Shown: positions 51,101-62,228 of the stretch, in pieces | Layout of the letters: every line of letters starts with the position of its first letter | Position numbering within the stretch: the first letter of the stretch is position 1 | Assembly: GCA_900708905.1 (NCBI GenBank) | Contig: CAADRB010000011.1 | Span: forward strand, 881,035 to 945,034 | Source: Hymenolepis diminuta | Lineage: Eukaryota; Platyhelminthes; Cestoda; Cyclophyllidea; Hymenolepididae | Reading direction: 5' to 3' | DNA length: 64,000 nucleotides | Program-made: the position numbers and the translations under genes | Notes under the pieces: model-generated | Database searches by the model: none | What the model saw: the letters and a program-made list of their open reading frames with translations, nothing else | What the model was told of the DNA's origin: nothing

Positions 51101-54100
51101 AAGTTAACCGCTAACAGCAAATTTTCTTACAATTCTATTAAAAATGCCGTTTCTAGTAAGAATGCATGTTTTCATATAGGACAGTTATTACAACCCCTCA
51201 CCCCTCCCTCCCCCCCAATTACATCGGTCCAAACAGTGGGTCGACCTTCAAACGTTAATTTTTCGAAAAGGACTTCTGTTTCCGTGAATAGCTTTGATAA
51301 TAAGTAGTAAAGCGTTTATAAAAACTGCGCTTCTGACTTTTTCCTCCCCAGAGTTGAGTCAGCAGTAGTCTGGTAATATCTAAGCAATGGAAACTAAGCT
51401 GAAATAGTTCGACTTTACAAAATTTAACAGATATAGTAGATAAAATTTGTCTATTTAATTGTAAATGTGCATGCAAAAGCTCTTCACCATAATGTTTACT
51501 TAAGTTACTCTCTTGTATTCTGACTTTGGATACAATAGGGCTGTGATTTAGTGGTATTCTAATGAGACCTGATCATCCCAGATATACAGTTAGCAGTAGG
51601 AAGCACTAATCGTGTAATGCCACATATATATCTCGGATACTAAAATTACTAACCTGTTCTTAAATTTAGGAATAGAATGGTGTCTCCATAAAGAGTTTTC
51701 CCGTCTGAAGTCTTTATATATGCTACAACGGTTATAGTATACCTCGTAGCTGATTGAAGATTTCTTATGACACAGCTCTTTTCGCTGGCAGCTGCATTAC
51801 AGGTCTGTGGTTTGGCCTGGGGATTTCCACTGAGGGGAATAGCTACTACTTGATACCCGTCAAAACCCTGAATTAATGCTGGAGTCCATCGAACTTCTAT
51901 ATATTTCGTTCCTATGGCTCCTGCAGTTATCTGAACTGGAGCTAAAAAGGAGAAAATGTTAGTTTAGGAAACTGCTAAAATCTACCGGGAGGGGCTGTTT
52001 GAAAATCAACAGCGTTCGAGTCCACACTGCAGCCATAGTCATCGTTTGAACATATAACAGCCGTGGCAGAATATTGAACATTTGGTGAAAGGGCCATTGC
52101 TGTGCAGGTACGCATGGAATTAATATTTGAGCCTATTACATAACATTTATTAACGGTCTCGTTTTTAGAACTGCCACGGGAAAAGACATAAACTGTGAGA
52201 TTTTTCAATTCTCCGCTTCCATTAGGGATATCTGACCAAGAGAAGATTGCTTTGCGACTTCCTACATTGTCGACTTGAAGGTCTTGGACAGCTATAAAAG
52301 GAAGAAAACTCAATAAATTCGTTTCCGATTTGATCAGTAAATTAGATAAGATATCAACTTTTGATTATCTAAATTTCGTTAAAGAACAAATGGAAGAAAT
52401 TGAAGTTGGTCTCATGTACCTCGCCTTGATTGTAATACGGTTTGAGATGACAAGGTCAACCAAATGGCTAAGAAATTGTAACTATTGTGAAGAAAAAATC
52501 TTACCCATCAACCATGGAGGTTAACTCTTTAATATGAACAAATTAAAAATTGGTTATCCTTTCTTGGCTATACTAAGTTTGTAAGCTGATGAACTTTATG
52601 TAAGAAAATTTTGTTTTCTCAATTATTTGAAGGAAAAACGAAATGAAGCGGTGAGACCAAATAATTCCGACCAATAAACAATGAGCATCATTGACAAGTA
52701 TTTGCTACAATCTAGGGGACGAATCATGAAATTTAAGTTCTGAACCATGAACAGTCAGTTTAGTAAATACTGTACAGCCCGAATCAAAACATCTAATGAA
52801 GTAAAACTCTTGGATCTTCTGTATCTTTTTGGGCCCTTTCATTTTATAATTTGCTGGACGCTGTTATTGGATATCAGTTGCTTCCCACAACTGAATATTG
52901 TACTAATAATAATAAACATCAGGACATTACATTGTGAGAACATAGTGCTTCCAGAATTCAAATAAGATTCCTGATGTTCTGACTTCATGAATCACTTCAA
53001 AACCCCGTCCTCCGTTCCTTAACTTATTTAACTCTTTCCTTGTTCTCCATCGTTGAATCTTTAAAATTTGGCTAAATACGGAGTAGATGCCTTCTTCCAC
53101 TATTATACGAATGTAAATTGATTAGAGTAACACGGAATTAGGAAATAAAGACAAATACAAAACTTCGCTTTCCAACATACTGTTCTCTCTCTATCTCAAT
53201 CTTCAGCACAGTCTCCCCCATTTTCATTGCTATAGTTTACAATTTTGATTGCCATTCAAACTCCTGACTTTCTTATTTTAGGAAAGCCTATTGTCTTTTT
53301 TTAGTCCGTAAAATAAATATTTAGTTTTTTAAAGGGATATAGCTGAATCAAACAGAATCGATCTCCAACAGTCCTTCTACAAATCTTCCACAGCCCACTG
53401 GCTCAAAATATTAGAAAATACTTAATGCTGATCCGTAATTTGCCCTCTCCTCCTGTAAGAAACTGAATAAAAATACCTTTAGGCATTAAACCAGCACATC
53501 TGGTATTCATCAGCATTGGTATTCTAATCGGCACCTTTAACTTAACACAAGGAGATTCAGGATATTTATTCAGCAAATTGCTTCTTACCTGCGGGTGTCG
53601 TAAATCCTTTAACAATTCCTGACTTTTCACTGCATAAGCTCAAATTATCGACAGAACAAGCTTCAATTGTGAGATCGTAGGCGGTATTTGGAGTAAGAGA
53701 CATAATTTTGCATGATTTCGATTCTTCAGAAGCACATTCTTGATCGGCCCCAGTTGCCTTCACGATGTACCTGATCGGTGATGTTGTTACTTCATTCTCT
53801 GGTATCTCCCATGATACACTAATCGATATATCAGTTCGTGAGCTGACCTTAAGATTATGTGGTTCTGAGTGAATGGAAGAAAAAGGAAACATCATTTCAT
53901 TTAATATGGACATCATATAAGTCAATTTGGCGATTAGAAGGATGTGTAGAAATGAAACTTACTCTGAGGTGTAGTTTGGAAATCAATACGTGCTAAACTA
54001 ACGTTCGCAGATTTCTCAAACACAACACACAAACTGGAGTACCTTGTATTAGAAAAGAGATTTTCTGCTGTACAAGTTTGTTCCGCATTTTCATCAGTTA

Positions 54101-54250
54101 CATGGCATCCAGAAACTGGGTTTGTTGTAAGGTTTTTATCTGGGAAGACATAAATTGTGGTATTCTTCCATTCATTGCTAACTGAATTGACAACCCAGGA
54201 AAATTTCGCCGAAGTGTCTTTGACTTCGGTAACCTTTAGATCTTTAATAA
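48138..54250 (-). CDS. Type I membrane protein with tandem fibronectin III domains (5' end not found)
   Basis: Exons read on the minus strand: 54250-53963, 53864-53589, 52291-51986, 51941-51654, 48292-48138. Each of the first four is phase 1-1 and encodes exactly one FnIII domain (96, 92, 102, 96 codons), with the SxSW-like strand and the L-x-x-x-T-x-Y core (SLTPNTAYDLTI; ALSPNVQYSATA; NLQSATRYTITV). Domains 1 and 3 resemble each other (IKDLKV / VQDLQV, Cys-x(10)-Cys, DFQT end) and so do 2 and 4, pointing to duplication of a two-domain unit. NxS/T sites (KNTT, KNLT, KNET) suggest an extracellular location. The last exon fits in phase and gives a membrane span (IIAVFILIPLFILLTFLILF), a short basic tail and a stop. 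A signal peptide and any further upstream domains were not located. Probable cell-surface or tegumental adhesion or receptor protein; ligand unknown. Confidence 0.72.
48293..51653 (-). other. Last intron of the FnIII gene (3.4 kb)
   Basis: Separates the fourth FnIII exon from the membrane exon. No further FnIII exon was seen on the minus strand. Open frames on the plus strand at 50-51.3 kb show no family signature. It contains a C homopolymer tract at 48,859-48,879. Confidence 0.45.
48859..48879. repeat. Poly-C tract
   Basis: Near-pure C run interrupted by single T and A bases, unusual in this AT-rich sequence; length may be unreliable in assembly. Confidence 0.7.
52626..52920 (+). repeat. 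Interspersed repeat R2, copy 2 (inside FnIII intron)
   Basis: Partner of 30,478-30,813. It lies antisense to the FnIII gene in the intron between its second and third listed exons. Confidence 0.6.
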
Positions 54251-55756
54251 CTATAAGCAAAAATAACATGATGCTTTAAAATTAAGGGATAGGCATGAAT
54301 TCTAAGAACTCTAAGTTCTAATTTCTATCCAATTTAGTTAAGTTCATACTACTGCTTAAGCATATAAAAAGAATTTTCTTAAAACAAGGTCTTGTTTTAC
54401 TGCCATCCTTCTGTTTCTTCAAGCAAAAATACGCGTTTATCATTATGCGGCACAAAAATTAATCCCAAGCTAATTTAGTTAAGCGTTTTTTCGGCATGCA
54501 TCTTGGGACAAGAGACAAGGCTTACTTTGTGAAAGTGTCTGAAATTTATTTAATAGAAAACTCTAAAAATACTATTGATAAAACAGATTATAATCATACC
54601 AGTTTGAGTGTTATTGTACCTAAATTAAACAAAAAATTAGACATGTTTCACAAAAAAATATTTTTATTTTCATAATTTACAGGTAAGTAATATAACCGTG
54701 GTAACATACCCCGAAATTAGATCTATATTTGTTAAGTGTACGAAAGGTAAATACGCTTCCTAACATAAAAATTTCAAATTAGACTTAAGGCTTCACCATA
54801 CCGCTTATCTCAGTTGAAAAACTAAATTAGAAAACATAAAAATTATCAGCATTATTTAATATAAGAAGGTCAAAAGAGTAATTAATTACAGTGTTGAGCT
54901 TTCCGAAACAACCACTAAAATAAACATTTTTTAAATGTTAGGAGATCTTCTAAAAAAAACATAAAAATTAGTCAATTTTACCAAATAACAAGATAAATAA
55001 TCGTATTGTTCGAAGCAAATCAGATGTAATATATGTCATTCCCAATTAAATAAGCACACAGATTTTCAAATGATAATTAATGATTGTGACCTTCACATGA
55101 ACTTTGTAATTCGGTGAGCAAAACAATTGAAATGTTATCAAAATGTGTTCAAAATAAATATTAATTAATTGCTGCTTAATTATGGTGATTTTTAAGTCTC
55201 GATTTTTAGCCATTTATAAATAACTAATTACAAAACTAAATTCTCAACTTTTTGGTAAAATCGTCATTTGTACTTTAACCATTCAAAAATAACTTTATTA
55301 TGCAGACCATTAAAAAGGAAGCTCATAATCGCAACAAATTAATAAAATCAGGATTATTTTGCCGCTTTAGGTGATTTTCACTGCTCTATATGTTATGCAT
55401 CGCCAAGTTAGCAGTCCTATCCGATAACCCAGATGAAATATAGAGGAGGAACCCCACTAGCTTAGTTACATAAAAAGTGAATCAGAGAATCGAATCCGGA
55501 GTGGTCAAAAGTAGCACATCAACCAACATATGGAAATACTAAGCCAACAGATACTGCAAAAGCAACGCAATTGTTGAAAAAAGTAGAGATATTATTTGAG
55601 TTTTTATTTTCTTTCAAAACACTAACAGCCATACGTATGTACAAGTACGATGAACCATAGAATCTGATTGGTTAGATGAGTAAATTACATGGGTTAAACT
55701 TATAATAACGTTAGGTCTATCGGGGCCATATCGATCGAATAGATGGAATAAGTCAA
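54251..55756. other. Region 5' of the FnIII exons, no exon seen
   Basis: AT-rich sequence where a signal-peptide exon or more FnIII exons would be expected on the minus strand. I found none with a fitting phase-1 donor. Confidence 0.4.
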
Positions 55757-56029
55757 GTCGCACATGTCGCCAGATCAGTTCGGAGGTGGCAGACAAGCCA
55801 TCCCAATTTATTAAGTAGTAAATTAGGTTTAAATGCAAAACATTTCTTCGTTAACGTCAGTCATGTCTTGTTGTCGGAGTCTCAGCGTGATGAGAGACAC
55901 CTGTTTAGATATCTATGTGCAAACACATAAATACATAGCGAGATCATCTGTGGACATTATAGTGAAGATTTTATCGTCAGTCAATCATGTCTAATCGCCA
56001 GGTGTTGATAGACATCTGTTAGCTATAGC
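55757..56029 (-). repeat. Interspersed repeat R1, copy 2
   Basis: Reverse-complement partner of 25,721-25,984. Similarity stops at about 55,757; a less AT-rich stretch continues to about 55,615 with an open frame (SELIWRHVRLDLFHLFDRYG), which may be more of the element that is missing from copy 1. Confidence 0.7.
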
Positions 56030-56859
56030 TGGATCCCTACTGGATTTTCTGGTACGACGTTGAGTACTACTGCAACAATCGTTGTGAATGTCCATTTAAG
56101 CAGTTCTTTGACTCCACTTCCAGTACTGAAGCAATGCCAAATTTGGCCACGTTCCATTTTTAGCAATAATAAGCTCTCGAGGATATTTATCAAGTCCTAA
56201 ATTTTCCTCTGCGAAACAGTAGTCTCAAAATCAAAGGAAAAATAGCGTCTGAACATCCGTAAAATTAGGCAAAAGAAAATGTAAAAGCCAACTCATAGAT
56301 GATTATCGATAAAAATTTTCAATTAGCAAATCTCATTAGCTTTTCAATCAAAACTATAGATATTTCCATTCCAATAATTATTACTCATACTTAAATGGAT
56401 AGCCTTTACCATCAATATTTAAATGAAATGGTACCAGTTTAATAGAATCAGCAGCATTTCTAACATATTCTAATATTTATAACAGGTTTCCTCAATCTAA
56501 TATCTAGTGACTGGCAATCAAAAGTATCTGTGGATTAGGCTGGAGGAAAATTTATTAATTCAGAAAGTGACATCGAAGTCAACTTTAAATGATCTATTTC
56601 TGTCTGTAAAATCAATTGTATTAACTTCTCCGTCTTAAACTCAGCATCCTAATTCGACTGAAAATTTCATTTCAAATCCACCATCAGGTATATTTTGATC
56701 TGCAATATCAATATCGAAAAATTGCGGCTATGGCAAAAACATCAAACTTCCAGGATAAAACGGAGTTATAATTTGCAACCTGGAAAGAAATTTGGCGACT
56801 CATTACCAGAAACTAAAATACAACCGGAGGAATTTCTTGATTTTTCAACGGAACATTAT

Positions 56860-57181
56860 TGAGGAGGCATTTTTTTATCACCCAACGAGAGGGAGACTTT
56901 AGAGGTTCCCAAATCACATCGATTATAATCAGATTCTTGCCTCGGCCCAGTTGCGTTCAAATAAACAAAATTTGGCTTCTATCTAGTCACATTCTTCTCC
57001 TTCTCCCTCGCATGTTGTAGAAATCATATTTATTCAAATATATCCTTTTAAAGTGACCTTGTGTGTGGTAAATTGATATTTTTAATGATAATTTCACTCT
57101 CGGAATTGGTTGTGTAAATAAATGTTGAGATTGAAGATTGTGCTCGACTTATTGCTGAAAATGGAACGACATTTCCATCTA
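56860..57181 (-). pseudogene. Decayed FnIII exon
   Basis: On the minus strand an acceptor (ttattacag) is followed in phase 1 by a frame containing SAISRAQSSISTFIYT, aligning with the first half of the FnIII domains (SSRTDISISVSWEI). It ends at an in-frame TAA. Further along in another frame, FVYLNATGPRQESDYNRC aligns with YIVKATGADQECASEESKSC of the intact domain at 53589-53864. A stop and at least one frameshift separate the halves, and no donor is seen. It is a dead copy of an exon of the 2/4 type, about 2.6 kb upstream of the surviving exons. Confidence 0.5.
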
Positions 57182-59965
57182 CTGTAATAAATAAAATTCT
57201 TCAGTGAGAATATGCTATAGTTGTTTCTGTTTGGTGAGAGAGTTTTGTTTCCGAATCAATTTAAGTTTTGATCAAGAGTCATCGAATTTCTTTCCAGACG
57301 TACCAAAGGTAATTTTATTTCCTCCATAAGTTTAGTATTTTTGTCCCAACCAGTATTTCTTCAAATGGTAATGTTATGGGACCAAATTCTATTCCTGTAT
57401 CCTCTGTCCGTAACAGATTGTGTCCAATAATAAACTTTAAATAATGGGCAATACTACTAATGAGAATCAAGAGGTGAGTACGAGGAAATAAAATAAGTTT
57501 GAAACTGGTTAAATCGATAAGCAACTCATATTAACAGGCAGCGTGAATAGGGATAGTATCAATATAGTTTATTGAGCATGTCATTTTCTTAGGCAGGATC
57601 TCAACTAAATGCCGTGAAAATGCTCACTGAGCACTGATGCGGATGTTTTACTTCTAAAATGCAAATAAATATGACGATTGACTGACGGGAGGAAATGAGC
57701 CAGAGTTGAAAACTGTTTTGATATCTGTTTTTGTCTCCCAACTATAAGAGCTTATAAGATCTCACCACTTAACTGTGAGCATTAAAGAAAGCAGCATAGC
57801 TTATTGTTAGGATACCGATTCGAATACTTTACATACGTCTCAGCAAAACTTATCATCTCCATCTCTCCTGAATTGGATTATCAAATATTGAATTTCTGCT
57901 CTCATACCCGGGCATATAAGTAAATCAGTGATGCAGCTATTCCTGTCATTATTGGCTGGCTAACCAGCCCTCTGATCCTTTCTGAGCATCCAATTCTATA
58001 TTAAGCAAATTCTTTCCTTGCTTTTATCTGTTTCACAGCAAAAATAATTTTACAATTTTTAATCACGGAGAGACATGCGAATGAAGGGAAGAACAAACGG
58101 ATCCAACATGGTTTAAAGTGTGATAAAGGAGTCTAGAAAAGTTAGAACTGAATTCAGGGCATCAAGAGTCTCAGTTTATTTGAATTCTAGAGCATTACGT
58201 TGTCCATCCCATCATAAGCAGAAGAGATTACTTTGTGATCTTCTTCAATGTTCAATCTTCATCATTTGACTTCCAGTTTCTCGTGTGGGATAATGCCCAC
58301 ATTATTCAGAGCTTATTGACAAGAATTATTTAATTATGCGGTTAATATGCCACCAGGAGGTATTAATATCTATATACAGTTAAGAGCAGATAGAGGAGAA
58401 TTTCAACAATTTGTTTTAACCTATCACAGTTCACTCAAGGCGAATTGTGATAAGTGGTAAATTTTTTGCACGGATGCAGTTTTTTGCAGAGTTAACTAGT
58501 TTGCTATTTTGACTCACCTTCTAAAACATTTGGTTTCATGGTTACTAATCCAAACCTACCAATATCCTGTTCTTATGCAGCGGACCATGCTCATAGTGAC
58601 AAAAATTGATTTTCTAAATGTCTGGGATTTGCATTTTATACTTCAAAATATCCCTAACTCGACACCTACTATAGTAGTCTTTTCCCAAATCTGACCACTT
58701 GAATTCGATTGTGTTGGAAATTATTAATTCAGCCAGTTCCTTTAACCAATAATCATGACCAACAATATAATATAAAAGTATCAAATCGGAAAAAAATATA
58801 ATTTCATTTTCCGTTCCATCACACTCATAAGATCAAGTACGTAAGATAAGCAAATCAGTCAATATACAGGGAAGTCAAGGGCGAATTTAGACGATCTAAA
58901 CTAAAGATGGCGTAGACCTGAAATATCAATAATCCCGTCAACAAAGCTACTTTAAAAGCTGCACTAAATAAGACAGGATATTCACTCCTAGAGTTTATGA
59001 TCCTTCCAAATCTAATAGGTGACATCAGTATTTTCGAAATGATCCAGAAAGTTTTAATTTAGAATGTATGAAATTCCATCAAATTATCTCGTAATAATTA
59101 ACCCAGTCAGGGGTATAAGGGCAAACAAGTAAAATGTACGTTTAGAATTTACAATGAATTGCTAATTAACAAATAATTTATATATATATGACATTTAATT
59201 TATTTACAATCCACAATAATAGAGAAAATTGCACGTTTTAACTACACAAATAACGAACATCGAATAACAGTAAGTCTAACGAGTGATATAGATGAGGGGA
59301 TCAAAAAGATGCAGAGAGTAACGTCAATGTATCAAAGAACCTTCTTGCAACTCTAAATTATAAATAGCACAGTTAAAAGATTTAAATTGTATTGCTGTTT
59401 AAATTTGCTGAGGACAATGAAATCAGTTAAAAGTAAAATGATACAAATCAGTTAACAATTATTACAAACAGACTTTTAACTGAAAATTGACCACTAAGAT
59501 AAAAATTGTGCTAATAGGAAGCAATAGAAAACTTCATTGTTCTTATTTATATGAGCCCTATTTGAGAATTATAAATGCTCCCATAACAATCTATCCCATC
59601 TCGATTTATGCTATTTCTAAATAAACTATTTTCTTTAAAAGATGGATCATAAAACATGAAATTTATACACAAAGTAAACCGATAAATATATAAACACAAA
59701 AAAATCTACTACAGCAAAGAAGAAAAGAGAGATTGTTTTAAATTTTACTTGTTTCCAGAATATTAACAACTGGAAACAGAAAAAAATTACAAATTTACGG
59801 GAACAGGAAACATAGGCGGATGGATTGTGTAAAATATAAAAAAATAAATAAATCGACTGCTGATTACAGAATGAATCGTAGATAAGGAACATATAAATGT
59901 TAAAGAGAGAACGAGGGATGCAAAATTGAACGAATTTACAATTGGGCTGTTCAAAAAATCCCCAG
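57182..59965. other. Intergenic region between the FnIII locus and La-motif copy B
   Basis: No intact gene. Holds repeat R4 copy 2 (58,220-58,332). A minus-strand frame at 57,315-57,524 ending ITLPFEEILVGTKILNL could be another FnIII scrap, but this is weak. Confidence 0.4.
58220..58332 (+). repeat. Interspersed repeat R4, copy 2
   Basis: Partner of 13,028-13,140, same orientation. Confidence 0.45.
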
Positions 59966-62228
59966 TTAGTATACGTCAGAAAAATTTTCCGCGTTATCGC
60001 CTAAGGTTAAGAAATAATTTTGTGGCACGTATTCTGTTGCAAAAGTCGAATATACATTTGAAAATTCAGGGTTACCTTCAGGCACAATCTGTGCCATATT
60101 ACTTGTATTCAAAGTGGAAACTGGAATATGGCTTGGCAAGTAAGCACTGGGAATAATCATTCCTGAAGCACCATCTATGAAATATAGTGGTTGAGGCGAA
60201 AAGATTAAACCTCCCGAAGGCAATTGAGATATAATAGGTAAACCTGGAAATAAACCAGATGGCCAATTAACAGGAATATTAACAACATTTGGAGCAAAAT
60301 ATTGGATTGTTGGAGAGCCACTGGGATATAAAGTATCCCTTCGAACCGTGGATGCTTCGTGACAAACATTAGATGGACTCGATATTCCATCATCAGCGGT
60401 TCCAATATTATTATTGATAACCGGTTCTGGTAACGGAATAGATAATCTATATCCCGTTGGAGTAGATGAATTGTTGCATACCAATTCAACGTTCTCGATT
60501 GACTTAACACAGTCCACCAGATCAGTAGCTTCAGTGTTGACCATTTTCAGTCGTTGGAAATTAAGCAAATCCTTGAATGGGCACACACCCTCATTTTCGG
60601 TCAACAGATTTCTGAGGTGTTTATCCGTTAATAAGTTAGCGCTTGAGAAATAATACCTTCTAAAACCAAAGAGAGGGAGAGAGTGTGTGAGTGTGAGTGT
60701 GTGATAATACATTCAAATATTGTTCAACAAGGAATTCTAATAATATAAAAATATCTGAACTCACACGTGATGACTAATATATGCTGCACGGTTAGGGAAC
60801 CTCAAAAATCTGTCATAATCTCCATTCACAACACGATAATAGAGCTCGTCACCGACATAGACGATTCTATCACACTGTGTGTTGTCTTCATCATCAACGT
60901 CAATTGGAAAAACGTGAGGAGCTATCGCCTTCATCACTTTCTCGTTTGCTCTAAACGCTTTCGGCGCCCGCACTTTGTCCGGATTTTTCTTAATTCTCTT
61001 CGCTAGTTCATCCAATTTCACTAAATCAGGACCATGCCTTCGAGCTTGTGTTGCTGATTTAGCCCCTGCGTAGGTACCGTCATGAGCAATAAACTTTTGC
61101 GTTTGATGTTCCTTCTGCCGATATGTCGTCACTGGTGGACGCTCAGCAGATGGATTATAGCACTGCAATTCTGCAGATGATGCCCAATTAGGATTGTTCC
61201 CGCTCACAGCAGTATAATCTTTGCTAAATAACATTCTTCGAGAAGTATTAGGTAATTTGTCTGTCACCATCTGATCAGGTGCGCAAGACGCCTGCGCTCC
61301 ACCTTTCTGTTCTGCTTCGGATTGAGGTATTTTATCCGAATTAGGAAGCTGAAACAAATATTTGAGGTTTTGAATGACAGCCATTCCCCTGAAACGAGTC
61401 AATTGATTGATTTTTAACGAGTCCTCTCTAATTTGTTTCTCCACTTCACTTATGTCAGCCTTGACCTCCTTCTCTTTTGAAGACTTGGACAATTGTGGTA
61501 ACACCTTCTGACCACGAACATAAGACCCCTGAATATCACTCCGTGACGTTGACGGACATGCAGACTGATGATTTTGACGAGAATTGGAATGTCTTAGGAA
61601 GTTGTTCCATCCACGAGAGGCAGGAAAATGACTCCTTTGATCAACCCACACCGAGTTCTCTCCAATTTGCTTCTTCTCCTCGTTCGTTTCAGTACTCTGC
61701 TTTGCAAACCCTGTAGGGCCCTTATTCCATGGCCCCCTTCTATTCCACCCACGATGGTGAGGATTTTGAGAAAAACTCCTTGAACCCCATTGAGTTCTCG
61801 AGTATTCAAAATGCCTTAAGCTAGTCCCGTCAGCTGAGCAGGATGCAACATAATTTGGGTCGAGGTGTCTTTGCCTTGAAAAACTAATTTCCGTCCAATT
61901 TCGTTTTTGTTTTTCTGTCGGTAAAAGGGGAAAAGACCTTGTTTAACCCATCAAAACTCTCGCATAATGATATGCCTGTAATAATATGCTCACTTCCTGA
62001 TTTCTGTTTCTGGTCCTTAGAACCAACTGACAAATCGGCCTGCTGCTTAGAAGAGGTCGCCTTTGCGTTCGTCACTAAATGAGAGCTTTGTTCCACTTTT
62101 GACAATTCCGGAACAGGTGCACTACAAGTAGCTGACTCGACTCTAGTGCGATTATGTTCTCCAGTGCTTTCTGACCGCTTCTCATCCTTCCTCATCGTTT
62201 TTTTACCAGTTGAATTATCACGACCCAT
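59966..62228 (-). CDS. La-motif protein, LARP1-like, copy B (no DM15 seen)
   Basis: Three exons on the minus strand: 62228-61994, 61914-60765, 60659-59966; 692 residues; phases 1 and 2. The N-terminus (MGRDNSTGKK...) is polar. A KKQKRNW block sits just after the first intron. An Arg/Gly/Trp patch (HHRGWNRRGPWNKG, about 130) recalls LARP1 RG-rich stretches. A region shared with copy A (VRAPKAFRANEKVMKAI; VGDELYYRVV) leads into the La motif at about 455-540: HHVRYYFSSANLLTDKHL, GVCPFKDLLNFQRL. The Tyr pair, Asp and distal Phe of the RNA pocket are kept, the Gln reads His and the first Phe reads His. The C-terminal 150 residues are Pro/Ile/Ser-rich and hydrophobic (LPSGGLIFSPQPL) with no RRM or DM15. 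Expected role: cytoplasmic mRNA binding and control of stability or translation. The ATG at 62226-62228 is the first in frame. Confidence 0.8.
60670..60704. repeat. GA/TG microsatellite at the intron 2 acceptor of La-motif copy B
   Basis: Mixed (GA)n/(TG)n tract on the plus strand. On the coding (minus) strand it forms a CA/CT-rich run ending about 10 bases from the acceptor tttag, so it supplies the polypyrimidine tract; length variation could affect splicing. Confidence 0.6.

Noticed and set aside
50056..51307. Cluster of plus-strand frames of 65-91 codons
   Set aside because: They overlap in different frames, lack splice sites and show no family signature; they lie antisense in the FnIII gene's last intron.
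59647..59892. 81-codon minus-strand frame rich in Phe and Ile, considered as a signal or membrane exon of the FnIII gene
   Set aside because: It lies downstream of La-motif copy B in AT-rich sequence, shows no donor and no domain.
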